DNA of 8,940 nucleotides from Bacteroidales bacterium 45-6 (GTDB lineage Bacteria; Bacteroidota; Bacteroidia; Bacteroidales; Dysgonomonadaceae), in assembly GCA_001897035.1 (NCBI GenBank), contig MKRS01000394.1, positions 1 to 8,940 of the forward strand, written 5' to 3'. The position numbers and the translations under genes are program-made. Shown one piece after another: positions 1 to 5,979 of the stretch. A model generated the notes under the pieces. That model was given only the letters and a program-made list of their open reading frames with translations. It was not told where the DNA came from and made no database searches. Numbering within the stretch: position 1 is the stretch's first letter; each line of letters opens with the position of its first letter.

Positions 1-1
1 C

Positions 2-103
2 GGATTGAATAAAAAATACAAATTGGGTTACACCAATGTAACTGTTGACCAAGTGACCGAGTGGGTGAATGGCAGCGCCGCTGCCGTCTCTATTCAAAAA
101 TAG
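2..103 (+). CDS. lysS: C-terminal end of a gene cut by the left edge, probably lysyl-tRNA synthetase
   Basis: The frame starting at base 2 is open from the left edge to a TAG at 101-103 and encodes 33 residues with no stop. The peptide is lysine-rich at first (N-K-K-Y-K-L-G), then reads like a small helical tail with an E-W-V motif. No catalytic motif is visible. The lysS assignment rests on two things: Bacteroidales lysyl-tRNA synthetases are longer than the E. coli enzyme and carry a C-terminal extension, and lysS commonly sits just upstream of gpsA and pgi in Bacteroides. The stop is 5 nt before the gpsA ATG, so the two genes are probably co-transcribed. That this is a coding end is fairly safe. 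The identity is an inference from position and could be wrong. Confidence 0.55.
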   Translation, partial: GLNKKYKLGYTNVTVDQVTEWVNGSAAAVSIQK

Positions 104-108
104 ATAGT

Positions 109-1107
109 ATGAATTTCCCTGGAAAAATTGCCGTACTTGGGGGTGGAACCTGGGCTACGGCGTTGGCCAAGATCTTGTTGATGACCCAGAAACACATCAA
201 CTGGTACATGCGCCGTCCCGAGCAGATCGAAGAGTTCAAGAAGCTGGGACACAATCCGTCTTATCTCACCACGGTAGAGTTTAATCTGGACCGAATTACG
301 TTTTATTCCGACATAACCGAAGTGGTTGAAAATTCCGACACCTTGGTTTTTTCGGTACCTTCACCTTTTCTTAAATCGCATTTGGAGAAGCTCAAGGTGG
401 GCATCAGCGACAAGTTTGTCGTGTCGGCCATCAAAGGAATTATCCATCCCGAAAATTTATTGGTGACCGATTATTTGACCAAATACTACCAGGTGCCGAC
501 AGAGAACATAGCCATCATTGGCGGACCTTGTCATGCAGAAGAGATTGCTTTGGAAAGGCAAACTTATCCCACGATCGCTTGTGCGGATGATGCCAAGGCT
601 TGCTCCTTGGCGGGGATTTTCAGCACCCGTTTTGTCAAAGCTTCCATCTCGCACGATGTGGATGGCATAGAGCTGGCTGCGGTGCTCAAAAACGTGTATG
701 CGATTGCTGCCGGTATTTGCCATGGGCTGAAATACGGGGACAATTTCCAAGCTGTTTTGGTGTCCAATGCCGTGATGGAAATGGATCGCTTCATCAACGT
801 GGTGAACCCTTCCGCCCGCAGCATTTATAGCTCGGCCTATCTCGGCGACTTGTTAGTGACAGCCTATTCCAGCTTCAGTCGCAACCGCACCTTCGGCACC
901 ATGATTGGCAAAGGATATTCGGTGAAAGCCGCCCAGCTGGAGATGCAGATGATTGCTGAAGGGTATTACGGCACCAAGTGCGTGATAGAGATGAACGAGA
1001 AATACAAAGTGCGCATACCGATTGTAGAGGCAATCCACCGGATATTGTATGAAAACGCATCTGCTCCCGCTGAAATAAAAGCATTGAGGGAGAAGACGTT
1101 GATCTGA
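109..1107 (+). CDS. gpsA: NAD(P)H-dependent glycerol-3-phosphate dehydrogenase
   Basis: This cytosolic enzyme reduces dihydroxyacetone phosphate to sn-glycerol 3-phosphate, the backbone for phospholipid synthesis. From the ATG at 109 the protein is 332 residues, the usual family length. The N-terminal Rossmann motif G-G-G-T-W-A-T-A-L lies at residues 11-19. S-A-I-K-G is at 106-110, G-G-P-C-H-A-E-E at 138-145, the catalytic-lysine motif A-A-V-L-K-N-V-Y at 190-197, and the C-terminal domain motif Y-L-G-D-L-L-V-T with S-R-N-R-T-F-G at 244-263. The frame is open upstream to a GTG at 61, but that start would overlap the preceding gene by more than 40 nt and add a non-homologous leader. The ATG at 109, 5 nt after the preceding stop, puts the Rossmann strand at the normal place. 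It probably shares a transcript with the upstream gene. Confidence 0.96.
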   Translation: MNFPGKIAVLGGGTWATALAKILLMTQKHINWYMRRPEQIEEFKKLGHNPSYLTTVEFNLDRITFYSDITEVVENSDTLVFSVPSPFLKSHLEKLKVGISDKFVVSAIKGIIHPENLLVTDYLTKYYQVPTENIAIIGGPCHAEEIALERQTYPTIACADDAKACSLAGIFSTRFVKASISHDVDGIELAAVLKNVYAIAAGICHGLKYGDNFQAVLVSNAVMEMDRFINVVNPSARSIYSSAYLGDLLVTAYSSFSRNRTFGTMIGKGYSVKAAQLEMQMIAEGYYGTKCVIEMNEKYKVRIPIVEAIHRILYENASAPAEIKALREKTLI

Positions 1108-1153
1108 AAAAATAAGTAATGGAAGTTTTATAGTTGTAAAATGTGTAGGCTGA

Positions 1154-1172
1154 TAGCCATTAGCCATTAGCC
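1154..1172. repeat. short tandem heptamer TAGCCAT (2.7 copies)
   Basis: Two full copies of TAGCCAT (1154-1160 and 1161-1167) are followed by a partial TAGCC (1168-1172) in the gap after gpsA. GGCT just upstream (1148-1151) can pair with AGCC to make a 4-bp stem. This looks like a small slippage repeat. I see no function. Confidence 0.6.
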
Positions 1173-1274
1173 TTTTCCAACAGCTGCCAGCTAAAGGTTG
1201 TGTCTTGCCTTAAAAAAGTACGACAATTTTTTTAGCAATTACTTAGAAGCTGAGCACTTACATAGATATAAATA

Positions 1275-1292
1275 GCAGATTCGCAAATCTGC
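1275..1292 (+). promoter_or_regulatory. 7-bp hairpin in the leader of pgi
   Basis: GCAGATT (1275-1281) and AATCTGC (1286-1292) form a perfect 7-bp stem with a CGCA loop, 57 nt before the pgi ATG. The rest of the 242-nt gap between gpsA and pgi (1108-1349) is AT-rich. It contains no gene, no convincing TAnnTTTG promoter and no good terminator for gpsA. The hairpin may lie in the 5' untranslated leader of pgi. It has no oligo-T run, so it is not a typical terminator. A regulatory role is only a possibility. Confidence 0.3.
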
Positions 1293-1349
1293 AGATTGAA
1301 AAGAAATATATTGTGGAATTCAAACACCAATAACCAATATAAAAAAATT

Positions 1350-2696
1350 ATGAGTAAAGTAATTCGTTTGGACTATAGCAAAACCTTGGGGTTTGTCAGT
1401 CAGGCAGAAATCAATGCGCAGGCTGCATTGGCAAAGAAGAGCAACGAAACATTGCACAATGGTTCCGGAAAAGGCAACGATTTTCTGGGATGGCTCACTC
1501 TTCCATCTTCTATTACGGATGCCGATTTGAACGACATTCAGGCAACCGCCGACGCCCTTCGTGCGAAATGCGAAGTGGTGGTTTTAGTGGGAATCGGAGG
1601 CAGCTATCTTGGTTCACGCGCCGTGATTGACGCTTTGTCAAGTTCGTTCGATTGGTTGCAAAAAGAGCGCAAATCTCCAGTTATTCTGTATGCTGGAAAC
1701 AACATTGGCGAAGATTACTTGGTGGAATTGACCGAATACCTGCAAGGAAAATCATTCGGAATCATCAATATTTCCAAATCAGGAACCACCACCGAGCCAG
1801 CTTTGGCGTTCCGCATCCTAAAGTCGGAATTGGAAAAATCGGTTGGCAAGGAAGAAGCTAAATCGCGCATTGTCGCTGTCACAGATGCTGCCCGTGGTGC
1901 ATTGTTCACCCTGGCTACCAAGGAAGGTTACAAGAAATACGTGATTCCCGACAATGTGGGCGGCCGCTTCTCGGTGCTGACTCCCGTGGGATTGCTTCCG
2001 ATAGCCATTGCCGGAATCGACATCAAGGAACTGGTGGCTGGTGCGCGTCTGCTGGAAGAAAAGACAGCTCCTTCCGTTCCGTTTGAAGAAAACTTGTCCG
2101 AGCAATATGCTGTGGTTCGCAACGAACTCTACAAGAAAGGAAAGAAAATCGAAATATTGGCTAACTTCCACCCCAAATTGCACTATTTTGCAGAATGGTG
2201 GAAACAGCTTTATGGCGAAAGCGAAGGCAAAGACAATAAGGGAATTTTTAATGCTTCCGTTGACTTCACCGCCGACCTTCACTCCATGGGACAATGGATT
2301 CAGGAGGGGGAAAGAAGCATCTTCGAAACAGTGATTTCCGTGGCCAAGCCCAACCATTCGTTCCTTGTGCCCACTGACGAAGAAAACCTCGACGGGTTGA
2401 ACTTCCTTGCCGGAAAAAACGTGGATTATGTCAACAAAATGGCCGAACTTGGCACGCAAATAGCCCATGTGGATGGCGGCGTTCCCAATATCAAGGTGGT
2501 AGTTCCTGTTCTGAATGCTTACAGCATCGGTCAGTTGATCTACTTCTTCGAAAAAGCTTGCGGTATCAGCGGCTACATCTTGGGTGTGAACCCGTTCGAC
2601 CAACCGGGCGTGGAGGCTTACAAGAAAAACATGTTTGCCCTGCTCGAAAAACCGGGTTATGAAAAAGAAACCGAAGCGATCAAGAAGAGGCTGTAA
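1350..2696 (+). CDS. pgi: glucose-6-phosphate isomerase
   Basis: This cytosolic enzyme interconverts glucose 6-phosphate and fructose 6-phosphate in glycolysis and gluconeogenesis. From the ATG at 1350 the protein is 448 residues, the size of the shorter bacterial Pgi form (Bacillus/Geobacillus type). Visible family motifs are [10 protein letters not shown] (residues 81-90), S-K-S-G-T-T-T-E-P (142-150), the first signature D-N-V-G-G-R-F-S (201-208) and the second signature ending in [10 protein letters not shown] (416-425). Glu290 in Y-G-E-S-E-G, His311 in A-D-L-H-S-M-G and Lys425 fall at the positions known for the catalytic residues of the Geobacillus enzyme. The frame is open to a TTG at 1296. 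The ATG at 1350, after an A-rich run, is preferred because M-S-K-V-I-R-L-D-Y is a normal N-terminus for the family. The gene stands alone between a 242-nt gap and a hairpin. Confidence 0.97.
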   Translation: MSKVIRLDYSKTLGFVSQAEINAQAALAKKSNETLHNGSGKGNDFLGWLTLPSSITDADLNDIQATADALRAKCEVVVLVGIGGSYLGSRAVIDALSSSFDWLQKERKSPVILYAGNNIGEDYLVELTEYLQGKSFGIINISKSGTTTEPALAFRILKSELEKSVGKEEAKSRIVAVTDAARGALFTLATKEGYKKYVIPDNVGGRFSVLTPVGLLPIAIAGIDIKELVAGARLLEEKTAPSVPFEENLSEQYAVVRNELYKKGKKIEILANFHPKLHYFAEWWKQLYGESEGKDNKGIFNASVDFTADLHSMGQWIQEGERSIFETVISVAKPNHSFLVPTDEENLDGLNFLAGKNVDYVNKMAELGTQIAHVDGGVPNIKVVVPVLNAYSIGQLIYFFEKACGISGYILGVNPFDQPGVEAYKKNMFALLEKPGYEKETEAIKKRL

Positions 2697-2720
2697 AGGC
2701 TTCGATTGAGAAAATATCTA

Positions 2721-2755
2721 TTCCGGGCGGATGACTTCGAGTTGTCCGCCCGGAA
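2721..2755 (+). terminator. GC-rich hairpin after pgi, likely terminator
   Basis: TTCCGGGCGGA (2721-2731) pairs perfectly over 11 bp with TCCGCCCGGAA (2745-2755) across a 13-nt loop, starting 24 nt after the pgi stop. Only a weak T-rich stretch (TTGTTAT) follows at once, and a T6 run comes about 20 nt later. It is either an intrinsic terminator of imperfect type or an mRNA 3'-end stabiliser. It separates the metabolic genes from the accessory operon. Confidence 0.65.
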
Positions 2756-2808
2756 TTGTTATACCTCCTGTCTTTTTTCGATAAGACAAACTTTTTTGCG
2801 AATAACCC

Positions 2809-2837
2809 TTGATTATTGAAAAATAACTATATATTTG
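2809..2837 (+). promoter_or_regulatory. Bacteroides-type promoter upstream of the C10 protease operon
   Basis: TATATTTG at 2830-2837, followed by C, matches the Bacteroidota -7 element TAnnTTTG exactly. A TTG at 2809-2811 (reading CTTG, a 3-of-4 match to the -33 element TTTG) lies 18 nt upstream, close to the usual spacing. Transcription would start a few bases after 2837, giving a leader of roughly 25-30 nt before the ATG at 2872. No second promoter of this quality was seen between the following genes, which supports one operon. Confidence 0.65.
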
Positions 2838-2871
2838 CAAAATAGTAAAAACTTAACATCCTTGACACTTT

Positions 2872-3504
2872 ATGAGAACACTTAAAATTCCCCCTCCCCA
2901 TGCCGTTTTAATAATTTTAATAATTGCAGCTATCCTGCTTCTCAGTTGCAGCCAAGTTGATTTTGACAACTACAGCGATTCAAACGACAGTCAACGAACT
3001 TCCGAAAGCCCGTCGCTCCGCAGATTCAACGTCAGTATGAATACGGCACAGACATTCCTTGATGTCTTGGAAAAAGACAAGCCGGACACCTCCAAACGCG
3101 AAATTTCCAAAATCCTTCCCGTGGCGCAATATGGCGACACCCTCCTCTATGTGGTCAACTTCAAGGACGACAAGGGGTGGCTCATCGTATCTGGCGACAA
3201 GCGCACCGAAAGCATTCTGGCGCAGGCCGAGAAAGGCGTGTTCGACTTCCACACCGACAATCCCGGCATAGCCACCTGGCTCGACCAACTCGCAGAGCAG
3301 ATATATGCCCTCAAACACAATGAAAAAGCGGCCTCCGACACCCTCTCGGAAAACTATATCTTCTGGAACAGGATGGAAGAATATGCCCGCCATATCTCAG
3401 GGAGCAACACCCAAAAGTCGAAATCGCTTCAGCGCACAATGCCGGTCGAAGGCAATGGCTACTGGGATTATATAGCATCAAAACCCAAATCCTTTCCACT
3501 GTGA
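2872..3504 (+). CDS. signal peptide and propeptide half of a frameshifted C10 (streptopain-like) cysteine protease
   Basis: These 210 residues form the N-terminal half of a protease whose catalytic half lies in another frame just downstream. A hydrophobic segment (residues about 11-24) ends in the lipobox L-L-S-C with Cys26, so the precursor should be exported and lipid-anchored. Residues about 50-150 resemble the Spi-like propeptide of peptidase C10: an N-T-A-Q-T-F-L-D helix, then L-L-Y-V-V-N-F, G-W-L-I-V-S-G-D-K-R, and W-L-D-Q-L-A-E-Q-I. In this family the propeptide keeps the enzyme inactive until it is cleaved. The last residues (S-K-P-K-S-F-P-L) do not look like family sequence, and the frame stops at TGA 3502-3504 exactly where the mature enzyme should begin. 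It is the first gene after a good promoter. As read, it would make an isolated lipid-anchored propeptide. Confidence 0.85.
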   Translation: MRTLKIPPPHAVLIILIIAAILLLSCSQVDFDNYSDSNDSQRTSESPSLRRFNVSMNTAQTFLDVLEKDKPDTSKREISKILPVAQYGDTLLYVVNFKDDKGWLIVSGDKRTESILAQAEKGVFDFHTDNPGIATWLDQLAEQIYALKHNEKAASDTLSENYIFWNRMEEYARHISGSNTQKSKSLQRTMPVEGNGYWDYIASKPKSFPL

Positions 3505-4352
3505 CCAAAGGACCTTTGCTGCAAACCAAATGGGGGCAAGGTGAACCTTGGAATACCTGCGTACCTTACGCATATGATAATACTCAAAGATGCCCTACGG
3601 GCTGCGTAGCTGTAGCCGGATCGCAGATGCTCTATTACCTGCACTACAAGTTGGGTATGCCGGAAACGAGTTGGGAAACAGGATCCTGCACCGGCTCGTC
3701 GGGAGAGGTCATTCATAATTACCATTTTAGCTTTGGTCGTAGAACTTCGGCAACTTGGGATACAATGGCTACACGTTTTTATCAAAGCTCAACAGCGACA
3801 GATTTGGCTGCTATCCTTATGGGCTATGTGGGTTCGAAAATAGGGATGGACTACACGAAAGATCGTTCAGGCGCAGATACGAAATATTTGGTGGGATTTT
3901 TTTTAGGAGAAGGGATACAGTCCAATTTTACTGATTATAATTCGACGGATATTCTTGGCAGCTTGAGCAATGACATGCCGGTAATCTTGAGCGCAAAGAG
4001 TACAGTTCACCATGTGAAATTTCTGGGAATGACCCTTTACACTTGGTATGAGGATGGCCATGCTTGGGTGGCGGATGGATACGAACGGCAGCAAACAAAA
4101 TACACCTATTACTACGAATGGCTGCCAGCCGATGGTGCTAATTCTCCCCTGAAAGCAAGACCTGTGGATCTTATGGAACAAACGTATAAAACCGAAGAAT
4201 CCATCTCCACCACCAATCTCTTGATAATGAACTGGGGATGGGATGGCAGTGCAGACAACGGCAGATATACATTGACTGGTGATTGGAATGCGACAAGCAC
4301 ATACAACTTTGTCTATAACCGAAAAATGATTATCAACTTTGCTAAAAAGTAG
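3501..4352 (+). CDS. catalytic half of the C10 (streptopain-like) cysteine protease
   Basis: The open frame carries a complete mature peptidase C10 domain. It begins with the typical P-L-L-Q-T-K-W-G-Q-G-E-P-W-N entry. The nucleophile is the Cys of T-G-C-V-A-V-A (codon 3603-3605), matching the SpeB T-G-C-V-A-T-A motif. The catalytic His is in G-H-A-W-V-A-D-G-Y (codon 4059-4061), and the N-W-G-W-D-G-S loop that lines the active site follows. The protein ends in M-I-I-N-F-A-K-K. On its own the only start is GTG 3501, which overlaps the previous TGA as GTGA. That product would lack both export signal and propeptide, so an independent gene is unlikely. The real coding sequence very probably continues from the upstream frame. 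The stop lies 4 nt before the next lipoprotein ATG. Confidence 0.85.
   Translation: MTKGPLLQTKWGQGEPWNTCVPYAYDNTQRCPTGCVAVAGSQMLYYLHYKLGMPETSWETGSCTGSSGEVIHNYHFSFGRRTSATWDTMATRFYQSSTATDLAAILMGYVGSKIGMDYTKDRSGADTKYLVGFFLGEGIQSNFTDYNSTDILGSLSNDMPVILSAKSTVHHVKFLGMTLYTWYEDGHAWVADGYERQQTKYTYYYEWLPADGANSPLKARPVDLMEQTYKTEESISTTNLLIMNWGWDGSADNGRYTLTGDWNATSTYNFVYNRKMIINFAKK
4326..4352 (+). repeat. protease tail repeat, copy 1 (inside the protease gene)
   Basis: These codons are M-I-I-N-F-A-K-K and TAG, the natural C-terminus of the C10 protease. They are followed by the 4-nt spacer AGCG and the ATG of the first lipoprotein. This copy is probably the source of the two copies at 5127 and 5949. Confidence 0.85.
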
Positions 4353-4356
4353 AGCG

Positions 4357-5130
4357 ATGAAAAAATATATTGTGTTCATTTTCTTTGCTTTACTCATCTC
4401 TTCTTGCATTGAGAATCATGGCGGTCATCATAATTTTATATTCGAGTTTTATCCCAAAAAAGTTACCTCAACGACTATTGGTATATGGCAGAAACATCAA
4501 GTCCAAATCAATGGATATATGAATACAACTTATATCGTTCCTGAAAATTATATTGTTAAGGAGGATAGTATGGCAATGTTGGTATATACTTTCAACGTAA
4601 GTAAAAATATTTTATCAAATCCAAATATAACTCAGGAGGAATTACAGTATTATTACTCTTATTTGGATGACCCTCTACCGTCTGTGGAACAACAAATCAG
4701 TGATGATTATGAAAAAAAAGCGGAATCCAATTTAAAAAGGGCTTTGGAGTTGGCGAATATAGAACAGGTCAAAATTCATTACCGCACCACGGAAATTCGC
4801 AACCTGACTATCACCGCATTGAACACTCCTATATTCGGAATGAGGGCCGGCGAGTCGCTGAACGATTTTTTCGACATCGAAAAGTATGATCCGCCGGTGA
4901 TCTTCAATGCCCCTTCGCAGACCTTGCTTTATGGCTATTCCAGCAAGAGCCGTCCGGTATCCATCGGCGAATGGCTGAGCCTGTCGCCCTTGGCTTCGGT
5001 GGGCATGTACCTCGTTCCCAACACCAAGATAGACAACCTGCCGGTGAATGTGCAGTTTGTGGTGAAGATGGAGACGGCGGACGGGCTGGTGCTGAGGGAC
5101 ACGACGAGGATGGTTACGATAACGAGGTGA
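4357..5130 (+). CDS. putative lipoprotein LP1, first of three tandem paralogues
   Basis: This is a 257-residue protein with a lysine start, a hydrophobic stretch and the lipobox I-S-S-C at Cys17, so it should be lipid-anchored in the envelope. I do not recognise the family with certainty. The C-terminal part (from about residue 142, Y-R-T-T-E-I-R-N-L-T-I-T-A-L-N, then A-G-E-S-L-N-D-F-F-D-I) has the layout of uncharacterised small Bacteroidales lipoproteins. The N-terminal half is AT-rich and has F-E-F-Y-P-K-K-V-T, V-K-E-D-S-M-A and a Y-Y-Y-S-Y motif, most of which recur in LP3. No catalytic motif is visible. The ATG at 4357 is chosen over the TTG at 4339 because it sits 4 nt after the protease stop and gives a standard signal peptide. 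Its position after a C10 protease allows an inhibitor, partner or substrate role, which is unproven. Confidence 0.9.
   Translation: MKKYIVFIFFALLISSCIENHGGHHNFIFEFYPKKVTSTTIGIWQKHQVQINGYMNTTYIVPENYIVKEDSMAMLVYTFNVSKNILSNPNITQEELQYYYSYLDDPLPSVEQQISDDYEKKAESNLKRALELANIEQVKIHYRTTEIRNLTITALNTPIFGMRAGESLNDFFDIEKYDPPVIFNAPSQTLLYGYSSKSRPVSIGEWLSLSPLASVGMYLVPNTKIDNLPVNVQFVVKMETADGLVLRDTTRMVTITR
4781..5130 (+). repeat. conserved 3' half of LP1, about 91% identical to that of LP3
   Basis: Aligned by eye against 6404-6753 with no gaps, these 350 nt show 32 differences. Thirteen of them fall in the first 80 nt and few in the last 150. The segment is visibly richer in G and C than the first half of the gene. 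It contains the 104-nt block (5011-5114) shared with all three paralogues. Confidence 0.9.
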
Positions 5131-5153
5131 TTATTAACTTTGCTAAAAAATGA
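5127..5153 (+). repeat. protease tail repeat, copy 2 (between LP1 and LP2)
   Basis: This copy reads GTG then I-I-N-F-A-K-K and TGA, with GTG overlapping the LP1 stop as GTGA. Compared with the protease C-terminus it changes ATC to ATT and AAG to AAA, both silent, and the stop from TAG to TGA. The spacer GGTC and the LP2 ATG follow at the same 4-nt distance as in copy 1. It is either a duplication scar or an 8-codon mini-cistron that couples LP1 and LP2 translation. Confidence 0.85.
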
Positions 5154-5157
5154 GGTC

Positions 5158-5952
5158 ATGAAGAAAATGTTGCTACTATTGCTCGCATTGTCAATATTCT
5201 TCTCTTGTAAAAAGGGAAGTGATGGTCCCGACTATTCTTTAGATTTTCGTCCTCGAGAAGTAAAAAAAGTATTTATCGTGTTGGGGGAATTTAAAACATC
5301 AACTTATGATGGGAAAACTTACACGGATTACAATAGTTTTTATGCCAATGAGCTGCAAGTGGGAAATCTTATGTTGTCGATCCAAACATCGAATTATGAC
5401 CCAAGAGTATTGATTGCAAAAGAAGATCCAAGTTACTCTGTCAATACGCCACTACCTGTGTATTTTTTGACTTCACAAAACATGCTTGACCAAAATGACT
5501 CATATATAGAAAGTCAGGTAAAAAGCGATTATGATAAAAGTAGTTCAACAAGGACAAAAGCCGTTGACAATTATGATTATTCTGATATGATTCCGATAGA
5601 ATACCGAACAACGGAAATCCGAGATCTTACTATAACAGCTTTGCAAACATCCCTCTTTGGTAAGCAAGCGGGAGAGTCGTTAAATGTTTTTTTTGATATA
5701 GTGAAGTACAATCCTTCCATTATTGTTTCAGCTCCAGCAAAAGCTTTATTGTATGGACGTTCAAGCAAACAATATCCGTCCTCAATCAGTGAATGGTTAA
5801 GCTTATATCCTGAAGCACAAGCTAATATGTATCTCGTTCCCAACACCAAGATGGACAACCTGCCGGTGAGCGTGCAGTTTGTGGTGAAGATGGAAACGGC
5901 GGACGGGCTGGTGCTGAGGGACACGACGAGGATGGTGAGAATAACGAGGTGA
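5158..5952 (+). CDS. putative lipoprotein LP2, second and most divergent paralogue
   Basis: This 264-residue lipoprotein has lipobox F-F-S-C at Cys17 followed by K-K-G-S-D-G-P-D. It shares with LP1 and LP3 the Y-R-T-T-E-I-R-D-L-T-I-T-A-L-Q-T-S-L-F-G segment, A-G-E-S-L-N, E-W-L-S-L and a nearly identical last 40 residues. Its N-terminal half is unlike the other two apart from scattered positions (L-D-F-R-P-R-E-V against F-Y-P-K-K-V). Bases 5701-5820 are about 38% GC, while the 104-nt block that follows is about 58% GC, a sharp change inside one gene. The ATG at 5158 is preferred over the TTG at 5140 because of the signal peptide and the conserved 4-nt spacing. The function is unknown. The gene's divergence suggests an older copy or a different specificity. 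Confidence 0.9.
   Translation: MKKMLLLLLALSIFFSCKKGSDGPDYSLDFRPREVKKVFIVLGEFKTSTYDGKTYTDYNSFYANELQVGNLMLSIQTSNYDPRVLIAKEDPSYSVNTPLPVYFLTSQNMLDQNDSYIESQVKSDYDKSSSTRTKAVDNYDYSDMIPIEYRTTEIRDLTITALQTSLFGKQAGESLNVFFDIVKYNPSIIVSAPAKALLYGRSSKQYPSSISEWLSLYPEAQANMYLVPNTKMDNLPVSVQFVVKMETADGLVLRDTTRMVRITR
5833..5936 (+). repeat. homogenised 104-nt block in LP2
   Basis: This block differs at 4 positions from 5011-5114 in LP1 and at 2 positions from 6634-6737 in LP3. The LP2 sequence just upstream is far more divergent from both. The abrupt border at the codons for Y-L-V-P-N-T-K is the signature of gene conversion between paralogues. Confidence 0.85.
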
Positions 5953-5975
5953 TTATCAACTTTGCAAAGAAATAA
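5949..5975 (+). repeat. protease tail repeat, copy 3 (between LP2 and LP3)
   Basis: This copy reads GTG then I-I-N-F-A-K-K and TAA, with GTG overlapping the LP2 stop as GTGA. Against the protease end it has GCA for GCT, AAG for AAA and AAA for AAG, all silent, and the stop is TAA. The spacer AGCA and the LP3 ATG follow. No copy exists after LP3, where the sequence from 6754 is unrelated. Confidence 0.85.
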
Positions 5976-5979
5976 AGCA

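Larger units (their letters stand above)
2872..4352 (+). pseudogene. whole C10 family cysteine protease (lipoprotein), interrupted by a one-base loss
   Basis: Joining 2872 to about 3480 with the downstream frame gives one normal C10 protease of about 493 residues: lipoprotein signal, Spi-like propeptide, catalytic domain. The switch from the first frame to the second equals loss of one base. Restoring one A or one C in the short A4-C3-A3 stretch at 3480-3489 makes the sequence run through I-A-S-K-(T or P)-Q-I-L-S-T-V-T-K-G-P-L-L into the mature domain with no other defect. All catalytic motifs are intact and no other stop occurs, so the lesion is recent, is a read error, or is bypassed. The family includes SpeB of Streptococcus and the C10 proteases of Bacteroides fragilis and B. 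thetaiotaomicron, which cleave host or environmental proteins outside the cell. Confidence 0.8.

Noticed and set aside
61..108. GTG start at 61 for gpsA
   Set aside because: It would overlap the preceding gene by more than 40 nt and add a leader not found in the family. The ATG at 109 fits the Rossmann fold start.
1171..1220. Possible terminator for gpsA near the CAGCTG palindrome, ending in A- and T-rich sequence
   Set aside because: The only stems are 4-5 bp with bulges, and the T-rich run is too far from them. It is too weak to call.
1818..2603. Long open frame of 261 codons on the minus strand opposite pgi
   Set aside because: pgi on the + strand has full-length family identity and catalytic residues. 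The antisense frame shows no recognisable motif and is a shadow of codon bias.
3478..3490. Programmed -1 ribosomal frameshifting in the C10 protease gene
   Set aside because: The A4-C3-A3 stretch is homopolymeric, but in the reading frame it does not form the X-XXY-YYZ slippery heptamer. I see no strong hairpin just downstream. A one-base loss or a read error explains it more simply.
4339..4357. TTG starts 18 nt upstream of each lipoprotein ATG (also at 5140 and 5962)
   Set aside because: All three TTG codons lie inside the tail repeat in a shifted frame. Using them would add charged residues before a standard signal peptide. The ATGs with the conserved 4-nt spacing fit better.
4971..5153. 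60-codon + strand frame that overlaps the end of LP1 in another frame and runs into I-I-N-F-A-K-K
   Set aside because: Most of it is an out-of-frame reading of the conserved LP1 3' end. Only the last 8 codons, the tail repeat, are notable, and these are reported separately.
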